Shown piece by piece: positions 11,857 through 27,956 of a DNA stretch of 64,000 nucleotides. Both the position numbers and the translations under genes were made by a program. The notes below the pieces were generated by a model. The model was given only the letters and a program-made list of their open reading frames with translations. It was not told where the DNA came from and made no database searches. The stretch is from Monodelphis domestica (lineage: Eukaryota > Chordata > Mammalia > Didelphimorphia > Didelphidae): contig NC_077235.1 of the NCBI RefSeq assembly GCF_027887165.1, forward strand, positions 9,620,884 through 9,684,883, written 5' to 3'. Each line of letters begins with the position of its first letter. Position 1 is the first letter of the stretch.

Positions 11857-11865
11857 TTTGATGGT

Positions 11866-11990
11866 GACAGGTAGATAGCACAGTGGATTGAGAACCAGGC
11901 CGGGAGCCTGAAGGTCTTGGGTTCAAATCAAACCTCAGATGGTTCCTGTCTTGGAGTTGTTACTAAGCCAGAAAGAATGAAATAAATAAT
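11866..11990 (+). mobile_element. tRNA-derived SINE, internally deleted
   Basis: Head (CACAGTGGATTGAGAACCAG, CTTGGGTTCAAATCAAAC) joined almost directly to a tail-like GTCTTGGAGTTGTTACTAAG; the middle is missing. Confidence 0.7.
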
Positions 11991-12099
11991 AAAAATCATA
12001 TAGGGAGCCCCAGCAAAGGCAGTCTCTCATTCTACTGGAAGAACAAGTATGGAACTAACAAAAGAAAAGAAGAGCTGCCCTAGAGGAGGTCAAGCCAGG

Positions 12100-12595
12100 C
12101 CCCAGCCAATGGGAGCTCTCCGGGCAGACGTGCGGTCCAGGACTTCTTACCTTCTCTGAGCGCTAGGGTGGGGCGGAGAGAGGGCTTGGGCACTGCAAAT
12201 AAACATTAGTGAACTGAAAAAGAGGTGACTGGGAAATGGTTAACACCACCACCAACAATGCAATACTGGGAGGGGGGCGGCTCCCCGTGCCGCGACCATC
12301 TTGGGGCTCCGGGGCTTACCGAGATAACTCGCGATAAGAGCCCAGAACTCACTCGCTTCCCGTCACATGAAGCCTCATCACGTGAACACTCTCGCTCAGC
12401 CACATGACCCCCAGGGCCGGGAGTTTTGTCTCCGGTAACCACCCCCGGAGTGGCTGGTGATTGGCTAGCCCCCCCCCCTGCCCCGAGTTTTGAGCGCTCA
12501 TTGGTCCTCCTCTTCCTTTAACCCGGTGAGCCGGGATTGTGGGAAGAAGACTGAGGACCGCGGAGTTTGAGCTTGGGGTCCGTGGCTGTTGGAAG
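12100..12595 (+). promoter_or_regulatory. GLA promoter, GC-rich, with E-box and CCAAT cluster
   Basis: GC- and CpG-rich stretch directly upstream of the GLA ATG. It contains a CCAAT box at 12106-12110, inverted CCAAT boxes (ATTGG) at 12460-12464 and 12500-12504, and three E-boxes: CACATG at 12364, CACGTG at 12379 and CACATG at 12401. No TATA box is obvious. The E-box flanks resemble the TFEB-bound CLEAR element of lysosomal genes. The transcription start cannot be fixed from sequence alone. Confidence 0.75.
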
Positions 12596-19897
<7,302 letters not shown>

Positions 19898-19992
19898 TTT
19901 ATAATTTGTAAATGTTCTAAGTGCATGTGCTCTGGATTTGTACCTTTTTGGCAACACAATCAAGTATGGATCCCTTTTGTCTGCTGCTAGGA

Positions 19993-19998
19993 ATTAAA
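19993..19998 (+). terminator. Probable GLA polyadenylation signal ATTAAA
   Basis: ATTAAA lies 96 bases after the GLA stop codon and is followed by a T-rich stretch. No AATAAA occurs between the stop and this site. It implies a 3' UTR of about 115-130 nt. Confidence 0.6.
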
Positions 19999-20319
19999 CT
20001 ATTTCTTTAATCAGTGGTTCCTTATTTAATTAATGCTCTTACTTTGTAATGTCATCTAATTAATCCTGCCACACTCCCTAACAGAAATGAAGAGCAGTGT
20101 CCCAGTTCTAAGGTCTAAACCTGTTACTTCTAACCACTACCCTGGGGGAACTGTCAGAAGTACCGGGGCGAATGCTCTTATTTCTAAGGATGACTAGGAC
20201 ATAAACTTTTTTTTTTCTGGAAAGGGAAAGCTAAATGGGCTAAATAAAATCAGTGTAGTCCACAAGGTCATGTGTCTCCCTCCCCCTCAATAAGAGTCTG
20301 GCAAACACCTTTAGGAAGA

Positions 20320-20440
20320 CTCAACATTTATTAAGCACCTTTAGTGTGAAAGGCACAGTGCGGGCACTGTGCCAAGATACAAAGATTGACACAGACAAAC
20401 ATTCTGCCCTTGAGAGGGCTTAAAGCCTAACATGGGTTTA
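20320..20440 (-). mobile_element. MIR/L2-type 3' end, reversed
   Basis: ACATTTATTAAGCACCTTTA, AGGCACAGTGC and GAGGGCTTAAAGC match the reversed L2/MIR end that also occurs at 45.5 and 62.6 kb. Confidence 0.6.
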
Positions 20441-20962
20441 TGTAGTACAAAAAACAATGTAAAACAAAGGAACAATTACTCCATTCTTTGCTATTTCAAG
20501 TCTTGCCCAGTTGTCATTCCCATCCACCCCTAAACAAAATTGCTACTGGTTTTCAATTTGGAGGCTACCCACTCAATGACTCAATTAGTTCTCTATAGAG
20601 GATTAACTGAAGAACTTTTCATTTGATAAGATGTTTCTGTCACTATTAATTCTCCAGATATTTTTCAAATGGGAAGGGCAACCTCTGTAGGTGAATTGGA
20701 TTGCTTTAAAATAGGGGCTACTTATTCCTATCCTTACTACTCTTTATCCCCAATTCCCCAACCCCAATTTGCCTGGGAACCTAGGCTGTCACTGGTTTTA
20801 GTCATAGTACTAATAGCCAAGGCCCCCTAGAAATGTCCAGCTGGGCTATCTCTCAATGACAGGTACATTTCCTTAAGTAGATGATAAAAGTTACAACATT
20901 CAGCCACATCTTCAAGAACCTTTCCTACATGGGAAAAGCTTCATGTCGTATGAGACTTGGTT

Positions 20963-22430
20963 TTACTCAAGCCTCTTCCTTTCCAAGACAGAAAATACAA
21001 AACCAAGGGATGGAATGGAATGGTTTTTTCTATCAAGACGAAAACAGTGAAACTGGATCACTTGGCCCTGTAACAGAACAAGAGGAAAGTAATTAGTATA
21101 TGACTTGAGAATACTGCTGATGCCCCAAAGGTAGCAGGAACTCCTCCTGAAATCCCATTGTTTTGGAAAGTCTGGGAAAAGCCTTTTATAGGCCTAGGCC
21201 AGACACCAAGGAGAGTCCTGCTGAATCCCGGGAAGTTTACTTGAGGGAGATGGGCAATGTGCCTGTCAGCACCACTATTAAGTGTTCTTCAGCATTTGAA
21301 CTCAGGTCTCCAGGGTGCTGGACATTGCATTTTAAAACTTCCACTTTTTAATAAACCAACAAGATGAATCCTTCACCTGACAAGGGTAACAGATAATTCC
21401 CCAAAGGCCAGGTTTTTGCAAATTAACACATAGCTTCTCTCCCCAAATAAGGCTGCATGTTTGAGGAACACAGAGAGGACAGCTTAAATACCTTTCTCTT
21501 CTTACTTCTTCCCAGTTCAAAACGCTTACACCTCTTAATGGCAAGCATCCTTTTTGTCCTGCAGCTGGGTCCCAAACATTCAAGCCTCAGTACAACCCTT
21601 TTTGTGGTCTCTGCCTGGAAACAAAAATTAAATTGGGACACTTTTTTAGCACAAATCAAACTGGAACGAAACCGAGCTCCCACCAAAAAGCTGACCTATA
21701 CACCATGATGTCAGGAGCACTACTTGAAGCAGAAGCTTGGCCAGAAAGGGGCAGACGGCTCCAAGATTAGGCCAAAATCAGTTAGGTGTCTGAGATACAT
21801 GAAGGAGGGATTCCCTTCTCCCTTAGCAGGAAGGCCTGCCCTGTTACTCACCTTTTTCCTGAAAATTGGTTTGGTCTGACCACCATAGCCACTCTGCTTC
21901 CTGTCATAGAGCCTTCTCTCTAGAAGCAAAGAAAATGTACTCAACAAGGATGTCCATATTGCCAAGTCACGAGAGATGGGGAAAAGTGTCAAGGGGGATG
22001 AACAATGATTCGGGTAACTTTTTTCTTTCCTAAGCTGCTTTTTAAGCAATAACATCAGTATCTAACGCATTTCTGGCTACCAAGCAGGAGGGTCCCAGTA
22101 ACTGTCGCTCGTTGCTCTCACCCTGCGCAAAAGGACGATCTCTGCCTCTCCTGTACTGTGTCACTCTGTGAGGCTGGTGCTTGCCACGCTTTCTGCAGAA
22201 AGTCTTGAGGAATTTGGGGATGTTCAGCTGATAAAAGTGCATGAAGAGGAGGGCATGGCCGAAAGCATCCTGGACCACACGAGCGCCGTAGAGGAGCGCC
22301 CACTAGTGGCCAGAATTTGGCCCTCTGTGCCACCGCCCCTTTCTCCGCCTCCCGCCCCACCCACCTCCCCTCGGACTCGGCTGCGGCCACACCTCACCGG
22401 CCTTCCGCCCCCACCCCTGAGGGACGCCAT
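20963..22430 (-). pseudogene. RPL36A: RPL36A (eL42)-like locus, introns kept, highly diverged
   Basis: Sits where RPL36A lies in human, tail-to-tail with GLA and head-to-head with BTK. Minus-strand exons with intact splice sites: 22227-22122, 21919-21852, 21614-21492, and a last exon starting at 21067. Exons 2-4 encode 99 codons with the same exon lengths and phases as human RPL36A, without frameshift or internal stop. About a quarter of residues differ in a protein that is nearly invariant in vertebrates. Many Lys are now Arg (human KKGKD reads RRGRD), and zinc ligand CKKC reads CRKR. The codon expected to be GTT just after the Met reads CTG. The normal stop after VIQF is lost, so the frame runs on about 28 codons to 20963. 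A possible new first exon (22430-22398, 11 codons, donor GTGAGG) joins in phase. Either a decaying unitary pseudogene or a neofunctionalised copy; the working eL42 gene must then be elsewhere. Confidence 0.8.
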
Positions 22431-22916
22431 GTTTTCTTTGTTCTCGCCCACTCCAAGATGGAGCCTGGGCGAGGTCATCTTCGAGCACTCCCGGGTAAGG
22501 ATGGGCTATCCCAGTGAGCAGAGCTCTGTTGGGCCGCCAAAGCCCAGCAGAGGTCCGGGCTGATGCCCGGGAGGTCGGATTAAGCCCGATTCGCGCGTCC
22601 CAGGTGTCCACCAGGGCTGTGGCAACGTCAACGTGGCCGGAAACACAAGCAGAAAAATAAAGACTGGGAGCCGCGGAGCCTTATGGGAGACGCCCTGAAG
22701 ACGAGGCCAGTCGGGACTTGCGCTGTGCGCCCTCTAGCGGCCGAAGGCCGACACTGCGATTCTGCATTGCGCAGTGCGCCATGACAGGCGAAGAGACAAA
22801 GGCGGGCAGCAAACAAAGGGTGGTGGAGCTGTGCGGGGCAGAGTGGGCTGGGGACTCACCGAAGGGTAGCACTAAGCTTCCAACTGGGCTTCTCCGATGT
22901 CCAGGCCGCTGGGGTC

Positions 22917-22954
22917 CCTCGGCCGAGCGCTCATAAGAGAGCGCTCGGCCGAGG
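22917..22954. repeat. Perfect 16-bp inverted repeat with 6-base loop
   Basis: Left arm 22917-22932 (CCTCGGCCGAGCGCTC) and right arm 22939-22954 are exact reverse complements around the loop ATAAGA. The arms are 75% GC, so the hairpin or cruciform should be very stable. The arms also contain the smaller palindromes CTCGGCCGAG and GAGCGCTC. Confidence 0.95.
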
Positions 22955-23043
22955 ACGACGACGAGCTGAAAAGGACGACCGCCTTCGAAGGATGACAGCA
23001 GAAGACTGAAGCTGGAAAGAGGAGGAGGCTCATGCGCATGCCC

Positions 23044-23051
23044 TGACGTCA
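23044..23051. promoter_or_regulatory. Perfect CRE palindrome TGACGTCA
   Basis: Consensus CREB/ATF site inside the CpG island, next to a CATGCGCATG NRF1-like motif. Sequence match only. Confidence 0.6.
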
Positions 23052-23324
23052 GAGGGAGGAGCTGCACGAGAAGGCCCGCCTCTCCCACACAGCCGGGTAG
23101 GCGTGGCCCCTCCCCCTTGACCCCGCCCCTTCTATCGACCCCGCCCCTTCCCCCCCCCCCTCCTCCCTAGTCCCCACTCCCCATTCCCCTACCCTGACCC
23201 TGAACTCTCTGGACCAAGGTTTTTACCTCGTTTAGCTAAGACAAGATACCTAGGAAATGATGCTTTTGTATGACTTCTCTAAGGGCCCTCCCAGCTCCAA
23301 ACCTAAGATCAACTCCTTCCTATG

Positions 23325-23440
23325 ACAGGTGAGTGATCTGAGACTCAGAAAAAGAAAAGCCAAAGTCACAGAGAAAGGGCAGGCCTGGAATCTGAACCCA
23401 GGGCCTGGGACATCCCTTCTTTTACAGTGGAGGATACTAC
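23325..23440 (-). mobile_element. MIR-class SINE, reversed
   Basis: GATCTGAGACTCAGAAAAAG, AAGTCACAGAGAAAGG and TGGAATCTGAACCCAGG fit a reversed MIR. Confidence 0.6.
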
Positions 23441-23477
23441 TTCAAAACTCCTTGCCAAGGAAACCTGTGCCTCAAAC

Positions 23478-23682
23478 CATAGTTTAAGGGTCTTCTTGCC
23501 CCTTTGGTAAAAGTATTGAAGTGGTTTGCCATTTCCTTCTCCAGTTCAGCTGACACATGAGGAAACTTGAGTTAAGCCCAGATTTACACAGCTAGGAAGT
23601 ACCTGAGGCTGGATTTGAACTCAGGACTTCCTGACTCCAGGCCCCAAACTGTATTATTCTGAGAGTCACCTAGCTACCCTTC
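23478..23682 (-). mobile_element. MAR1-type SINE, reversed
   Basis: GAAGTGGTTTGCCATTTCCT, CAGCTAGGAAGTACCTGAGG and GAGTCACCTAGCTACCC mark the reversed MAR1 body. Confidence 0.85.
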
Positions 23683-23834
23683 CAGCAAATTATCATTGCT
23701 ACTGTAACATACATTGTTTATCCCTCACTCAAGGCCTTTCCACTTTACTGGGGCTTGTCAGGGTTTAACAGAGGCCTATCCTTGGCATGATGATGTATCA
23801 AGATCCATTGAGGCATGGGGGCTACATGTAGAGC

Positions 23835-23990
23835 TGGAAGGGGCCCTAGAGGTCATCCAGTCAAAACTCTACAGAAAAGGAATCTGAGACCCAGAGAGGT
23901 CAAAAAACACTTGCCCAAGGCCACCCAAACAGGAAGTTGCAGACTTAGGAGTTGAACTTAGACTCCAATTCCAGTTTTCTTTCCAGTGGG
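23835..23990 (-). mobile_element. MIR-class SINE, reversed
   Basis: GAGCTGGAAGGGGCCCTAGA, GGTCATCCAGTC, GAGACCCAGAGAGG and TTGCCCAAGGCCACCC. Confidence 0.65.
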
Positions 23991-24369
23991 GTAGGGGATG
24001 ATTACTATTTATGAATTGTTCTTAAGTGCAAAATGCCATGTTGAGCCAAACCAAATGAGTGAATATCTGAGCACTTTGGGCAATGAGTATATGAAGTCAG
24101 AGGCCTCGGGATCATGCCTTGGGTATGAGTGCTTGCCAAACCCTTTTCTGGGCTCCAAGAAGCTACAGCATCTGCAGTGGTTTTATCTTGGTAAAACCAT
24201 CTTGGCAGATGGCTAAACCAGATTAAGGGTAACCGACAGGCCTCAAACCCATTGGTGAATTAAGGGGACGTCTACCCCAAGCATGTGAAGACATTCCCTA
24301 GCGGAAGGGGCGGATATGAACAATTTCTTCCATGGCCATGAAAGTGGTCAAAATGAGGCTGAAGCAGGA

Positions 24370-24530
24370 GCTGTGTAGCATTTAAGAGCTTGGTCAGACA
24401 TCAAAGACACCAAAGACATCCACTGCATCTTGGGCCATCGCCTGTCATCCTGAATTTTGTCTTGCTATTGGACTTTGATGACTCTGGAAGAGAGAGGCTG
24501 ATGACTTTGTGCAGCTTGAAACAACAACAA
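24370..24530 (+). repeat. Marsupial retroelement 3'-end fragment
   Basis: CATCTTGGGCCATCGCCTGT, TGACTCTGGAAGAGAGAGGC and TGATGACTTTGTGCAGC form a block I recall as a common marsupial dispersed repeat. Family not named. Confidence 0.5.
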
Positions 24531-24534
24531 CCCA

Positions 24535-24660
24535 CTTACTGCTTCCATGACCTTGGGTGAATCACCTCTAGACCTCAGTTTCTCTATCGGTAAAATGAAG
24601 GGGTCAAATTATATGATTACCCAGGTCAGTCCCAGCACTAAATCCTATGTTCCCTGGGAC
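24535..24660 (+). mobile_element. MIR-class SINE
   Basis: CCATGACCTTGGGTGAATCA, CTCAGTTTCTCTATCGGTAA and CCCAGCACTAAATCCTATG. Confidence 0.7.
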
Positions 24661-25329
24661 TGCAGATTACGGGCCCCACAAGGAGTGGCCCTCCGCCTCC
24701 ACGGTCCAGTACAGAAAGATCTGAAGGCCACAAGAAGATAAACAAGTCAGGTCACTTGCTGAAATATTGAAAGGATAATAGCAACCCCTGTGACAGTCAT
24801 ACCCATTTCATTCCTTCATAGCCTTTTGGCTAAATACCAGAATGTATGAAACTGCTTGTACTTGAAGGTCTCTGAAATTGTGGATCATCTCTGAGCCAAA
24901 AATCACATCATCCCAGAGACAGTCAGTCACCTTCTACCTCTCCCACCCCCCAATCTCCGGGTAAAGCCAAAGGCCAAACCAAGAAAATATTTCTGGGAGC
25001 CAGACGTGCACCCTTGGCTTCCATTGAGTTTCTGCTCTCATGTTGTGGCTGGTTCAAGGAAAACATGTTTTGAATCGAACAGTACAAAAGGCAAAAACTT
25101 CTCTGTCAACATGCCTGGAAAACCCAGACCATGGAAGGAATCCATCTACTACTCTGGGCCTTGGAACTAAACATTAAAATGCAAACTTCTCCAAACCTCT
25201 ATCTGATCAGATGCATCATTGCTGAGATAAGTGTTTTGCTTATAGGGTTTGACACTGCAGGATCAAGGGACGCAAGTGTGGAGCTCTCCATAACAGTGGG
25301 TGTGTCACAATCTAGAATGATAGTATTTG
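24661..25329. other. BTK upstream region, nothing recognised
   Basis: No gene or repeat signature was recognised. Confidence 0.5.
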
Positions 25330-25730
25330 AGAGGCAGCCTGTCCCAGTGAATAGAGTACAAGACTAGGACTTGGGAATTCTTCTGCTGTTTACTGGCTAT
25401 GTGGCCAGTTTCCCCAACTATAAAATGAGTATAATAACTATGGTCCCTACAATGAGGGGGCAGCTAGGCAGCATAGTGAATAGAGTGCCAGGCTCGGAAT
25501 CAGGAAGACCTGAATTCAAATCCAGCCTCAGATGTTCTAGCTATATGACCCTGGACAAGTCACTTAACCCTGTTTGCCTTAGTTTCCTCATCTATAAAAT
25601 AATCTGGAGAAATGGCAAACCACTCCTGCCTGTACCTTTGCTGATTGGACACAACTGAAAAGAATAAACCACAAAAATTACAATGACTCTTTACAAACTT
25701 TAAAGCACCATATAAACGTCACTTATTCTT
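25330..25730 (+). mobile_element. MIR-class SINE split by a MAR1 insertion
   Basis: 5' half at 25330-25447 and 3' half (CTTTACAAACTTTAAAGCAC) from 25687, with a MAR1 copy between them. Confidence 0.75.
25456..25678 (+). mobile_element. MAR1-type SINE with target duplication
   Basis: Full element (GGGGCAGCTAGGCAGCATAG, AATTCAAATCCAGCCTCAG, GGAGAAATGGCAAACCACTC, GATTGGACACAACTG) flanked by TACAATGA at 25448-25455 and 25679-25686. Confidence 0.92.
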
Positions 25731-25989
25731 ATTTATCCACCTGCCTTGAGCAAATGTGAGAATTAACTAGGCCAATACTTAGCCTATGAAAAGGCGTTTA
25801 GAAAATATGTACCCAGTTAGGACAACTTCATTGTCTGGAGAATTTTGACAGGCATATGAAGGCTTCAGAGACTTGGCAAGAACTAAGGCAGGCCCAAGAG
25901 TCAGTCAGTCAGTCAATAGATACTAGAACTCTGACCAGTGCAATGACCGATCTTGGCTCCTGAGGACTAAGGTTTGCTTGTTCTGAGCC

Positions 25990-26095
25990 TCACAATAGTC
26001 CTGGAAGGTAGAGAAGAGGAAACTGAAGTGACTTGCTAAGGAGCATCTGATTAGTAAGTGTCTCAGGCAGGATTGGAAGCCAGTGAAATAGACTT
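25990..26095 (-). mobile_element. MIR-class SINE, reversed
   Basis: GAGGAAACTGAAGTGACTTG and TTAGTAAGTGTCTCAGGCAG. Confidence 0.6.
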
Positions 26096-26102
26096 CTATC
26101 TC

Positions 26103-26240
26103 TTTGCAGAGGCAGCTGTGGCTTAGTGGATAGAATGACTAAAAAGATCCACTGGAGACGGAAATGGCAAACCACTCCAGTATCCTTGCCAAGAAAAGCC
26201 CATGCTCCAGGGAGTCAGACACCACAGAATAACAACTTAT
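26103..26240 (+). mobile_element. MAR1-type SINE, internally deleted
   Basis: Head (GAGGCAGCTGTGGCTTAGTG) joined directly to the tail (GGAAATGGCAAACCACTCCA, AGTCAGACACCACAG); the tRNA B-box and core are missing. Confidence 0.8.
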
Positions 26241-26389
26241 TTGCAGAGAGGTGGTGGATTATGAGTCAAATGAAACATATGTTGTCAAACACGGTCTGAT
26301 GTTTGTTTATTTTGCTCCAATGTGCAAGAGAGAGTTGGGAGCTTTGTTTAGGCACGGTGACAGCAATGTAAATAAAAGCATCAATAAGA

Positions 26390-26555
26390 CATTTAAGGCT
26401 TGGAGACGAGAGGACCTGGGTACAAATGTGCCTTCAGATACTTCCTAGTTGTGTGGGTCTGGGCAAGTCACTTAACCCTAACTGTTCAGCCCCTGCGCTT
26501 AGAATTGCTGTCTTACAATTGACACTAAGATAGAAGGTGAGGGTTAAAAAAAAAG
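26390..26555 (+). mobile_element. tRNA-derived SINE (WSINE/WALLSI-like), diverged
   Basis: CTGGGTACAAATGTGCCTTC, TGGGCAAGTCACTTAACCCT and ATAGAAGGTGAGGGTT followed by an A-tract. Confidence 0.8.
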
Positions 26556-27782
26556 ACTTTTAAACACTTTAAATAATCTTAATAATGGAACCTGTGATAT
26601 TCTTCTGCATCAAGGACCAGAGACTGAGTGCAGGCTACTAAGAGTATGCTTATGCTGGTAGAGTATGTTTGGCAAGCATTTTGGTGCAATGCTCAAAGCT
26701 TGAGGCCTTCACCATCTGCTGCCCCAAATGCTGCAGTTCTTGAGAGAGCACATGCCAAAACAAATGGAATTTCCTGGGAGAATCTGGAGGAGAAATGTGC
26801 TTCCTGGGATGACCAAAGAAAGACGCCTCTTTTTCCCTCTAAGGAGTCAAACTGGCAGGCCAGAGGCAGCAGATGTGGCTCAGCTCCAGAGCCCATTGGC
26901 ATAATCCCCAGGCTTGAAATGATATACCTTCCTCCTGCAGAACCCAGAGGAGATATGCTCTCCAGGATTAGAGTCTAGACAGTTAAAGAGATGGCCTCCT
27001 AGTAAGGATCTTAAATGGAGAAACATCACCATCCCTGGGAAATAGGGAAGGGCCCAAGTTTGGATTTTGGCCCAGGTTCTGACATTTTTATCTTTAGTGC
27101 AAAAAAAAAAAATTCTTTCTTAGAAAATGACTCAACAGAGGAAGTCTTTCTATCTCTAGCTCTGTCATTCTCTGTAAACTGGGGTTCTATGGAGAAACTG
27201 TCCCCTTTGCCCCACCCCTCGCTTTAGCTTCAATCCAGTTGTCTTAACTTTCAGGGCCCTCAGCCTCACCTCACCAGAACAAAGGCCATTAAGGCAACTC
27301 TTCTTCAGCAAGGCCTTGACTTGTCTCTCCTTCTCCCTGCCATTCCCCCCATTTCTGCATTTCATTAATAGCTCTGACTGTAGCATGTCAGTTGTTTTTT
27401 CAAGTTTCCTGCGGACATGTAACTTTGCCATCAGTTTTGATGTGGAAACGTTATGATAGAGAAATGTTGTTGGACAATGGTAGTGAAGAGTTGACTATGT
27501 AGAGGGTTCCAAAAAGAATTTCTCTTTCCTCTCCCTTTCTGCTCCTTGTCCTACCCATGTGTGCAATCCTTAAGCTAAGGCTGGCCTCCACCTTCATGGC
27601 CTGGCTGCCTGGGCTAGGCCATATGGCTTGAGGATCAGTGACATCAAAGTGGATGGAAGAAGGCTTTTTCTGAGCCCGACTCATGGTGGCAGTGTTGGGG
27701 GTTCCAAGCAGATGGAGGGGGAAATAAGATACCATGCCTCTGAGAAGGGAGAAAAAAAAGACATTGGTTTAAGTCAGGAAAC
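26556..27782. other. BTK 5' flank
   Basis: No repeats recognised over about 1.2 kb. This repeat-free stretch leads into the conserved exon 1 and may hold promoter or enhancer DNA. A-tracts near 27100 and 27755 are notable. Confidence 0.5.
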
Positions 27783-27798
27783 AAAAAAAGGGGAACTG
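27783..27798 (+). promoter_or_regulatory. Candidate PU.1 site at the BTK promoter
   Basis: A-rich run followed by GGGGAACTG, close to the PU.1/Spi-1 consensus (A-rich flank plus GGAA core), overlapping the start of noncoding exon 1. The human BTK promoter is known to depend on PU.1; binding at this site is inferred. Confidence 0.5.
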
Positions 27799-27956
27799 AG
27801 TGGCTGTGGAAGGGTGGGGTTTGCTCACACTGTCCTTCCTCTCTGGACTGTAAGAATATGTCTCCAGTGCCAGTCTCTATGCGGATCGAGTCCCACCTTC
27901 CAAGTCTGGGCAGCTTAATGCATCTGGGAATCTGCCAGCATTAAGTCAAGACTGAG
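27794..27956 (+). other. BTK: BTK exon 1 (5' UTR, noncoding)
   Basis: About 160 bases closely matching the 5' end of human BTK mRNA as I recall it. Shared landmarks are AACTGAGTGGCTGTG, TGTAAGAATATGTCTCCAG and GATCGAGTCCCACCTTCCAA. The exon ends at ACTGAG before donor GTAGGT. The matching acceptor for exon 2 is at 37950, and exon 2 begins CCCACAGGTGAA where human has CACACAGGTGAA. Intron 1 is therefore about 10 kb. The start is set by the human transcript and is approximate. Confidence 0.88.

Larger units (their letters stand above)
22280..23170. promoter_or_regulatory. CpG island between the RPL36A-like locus and BTK
   Basis: Very GC- and CpG-rich block covering the first exon region of the minus-strand RPL36A-like locus and continuing about 700 bases upstream of it. 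It contains two CTCF-like motifs (22296-22309 and 22727-22740), an NRF1-like site near 22765-22780, a perfect hairpin (22917-22954), a CATGCGCATG motif near 23033 and a perfect CRE, TGACGTCA, at 23044-23051, then pyrimidine-rich C-tracts to 23170. It could drive transcription on both strands. No conserved + strand coding exon was recognised in it. Confidence 0.75.

Noticed and set aside
12539-12595. Upstream GTG extension of GLA exon 1
   Set aside because: The frame is open to 12539 but has no ATG before 12596, and the added residues would bury the signal peptide.
22168-22563. 131-codon + strand ORF in the CpG island
   Set aside because: Antisense to RPL36A exon 2 and the promoter. GC-rich DNA yields chance ORFs; no family signature.
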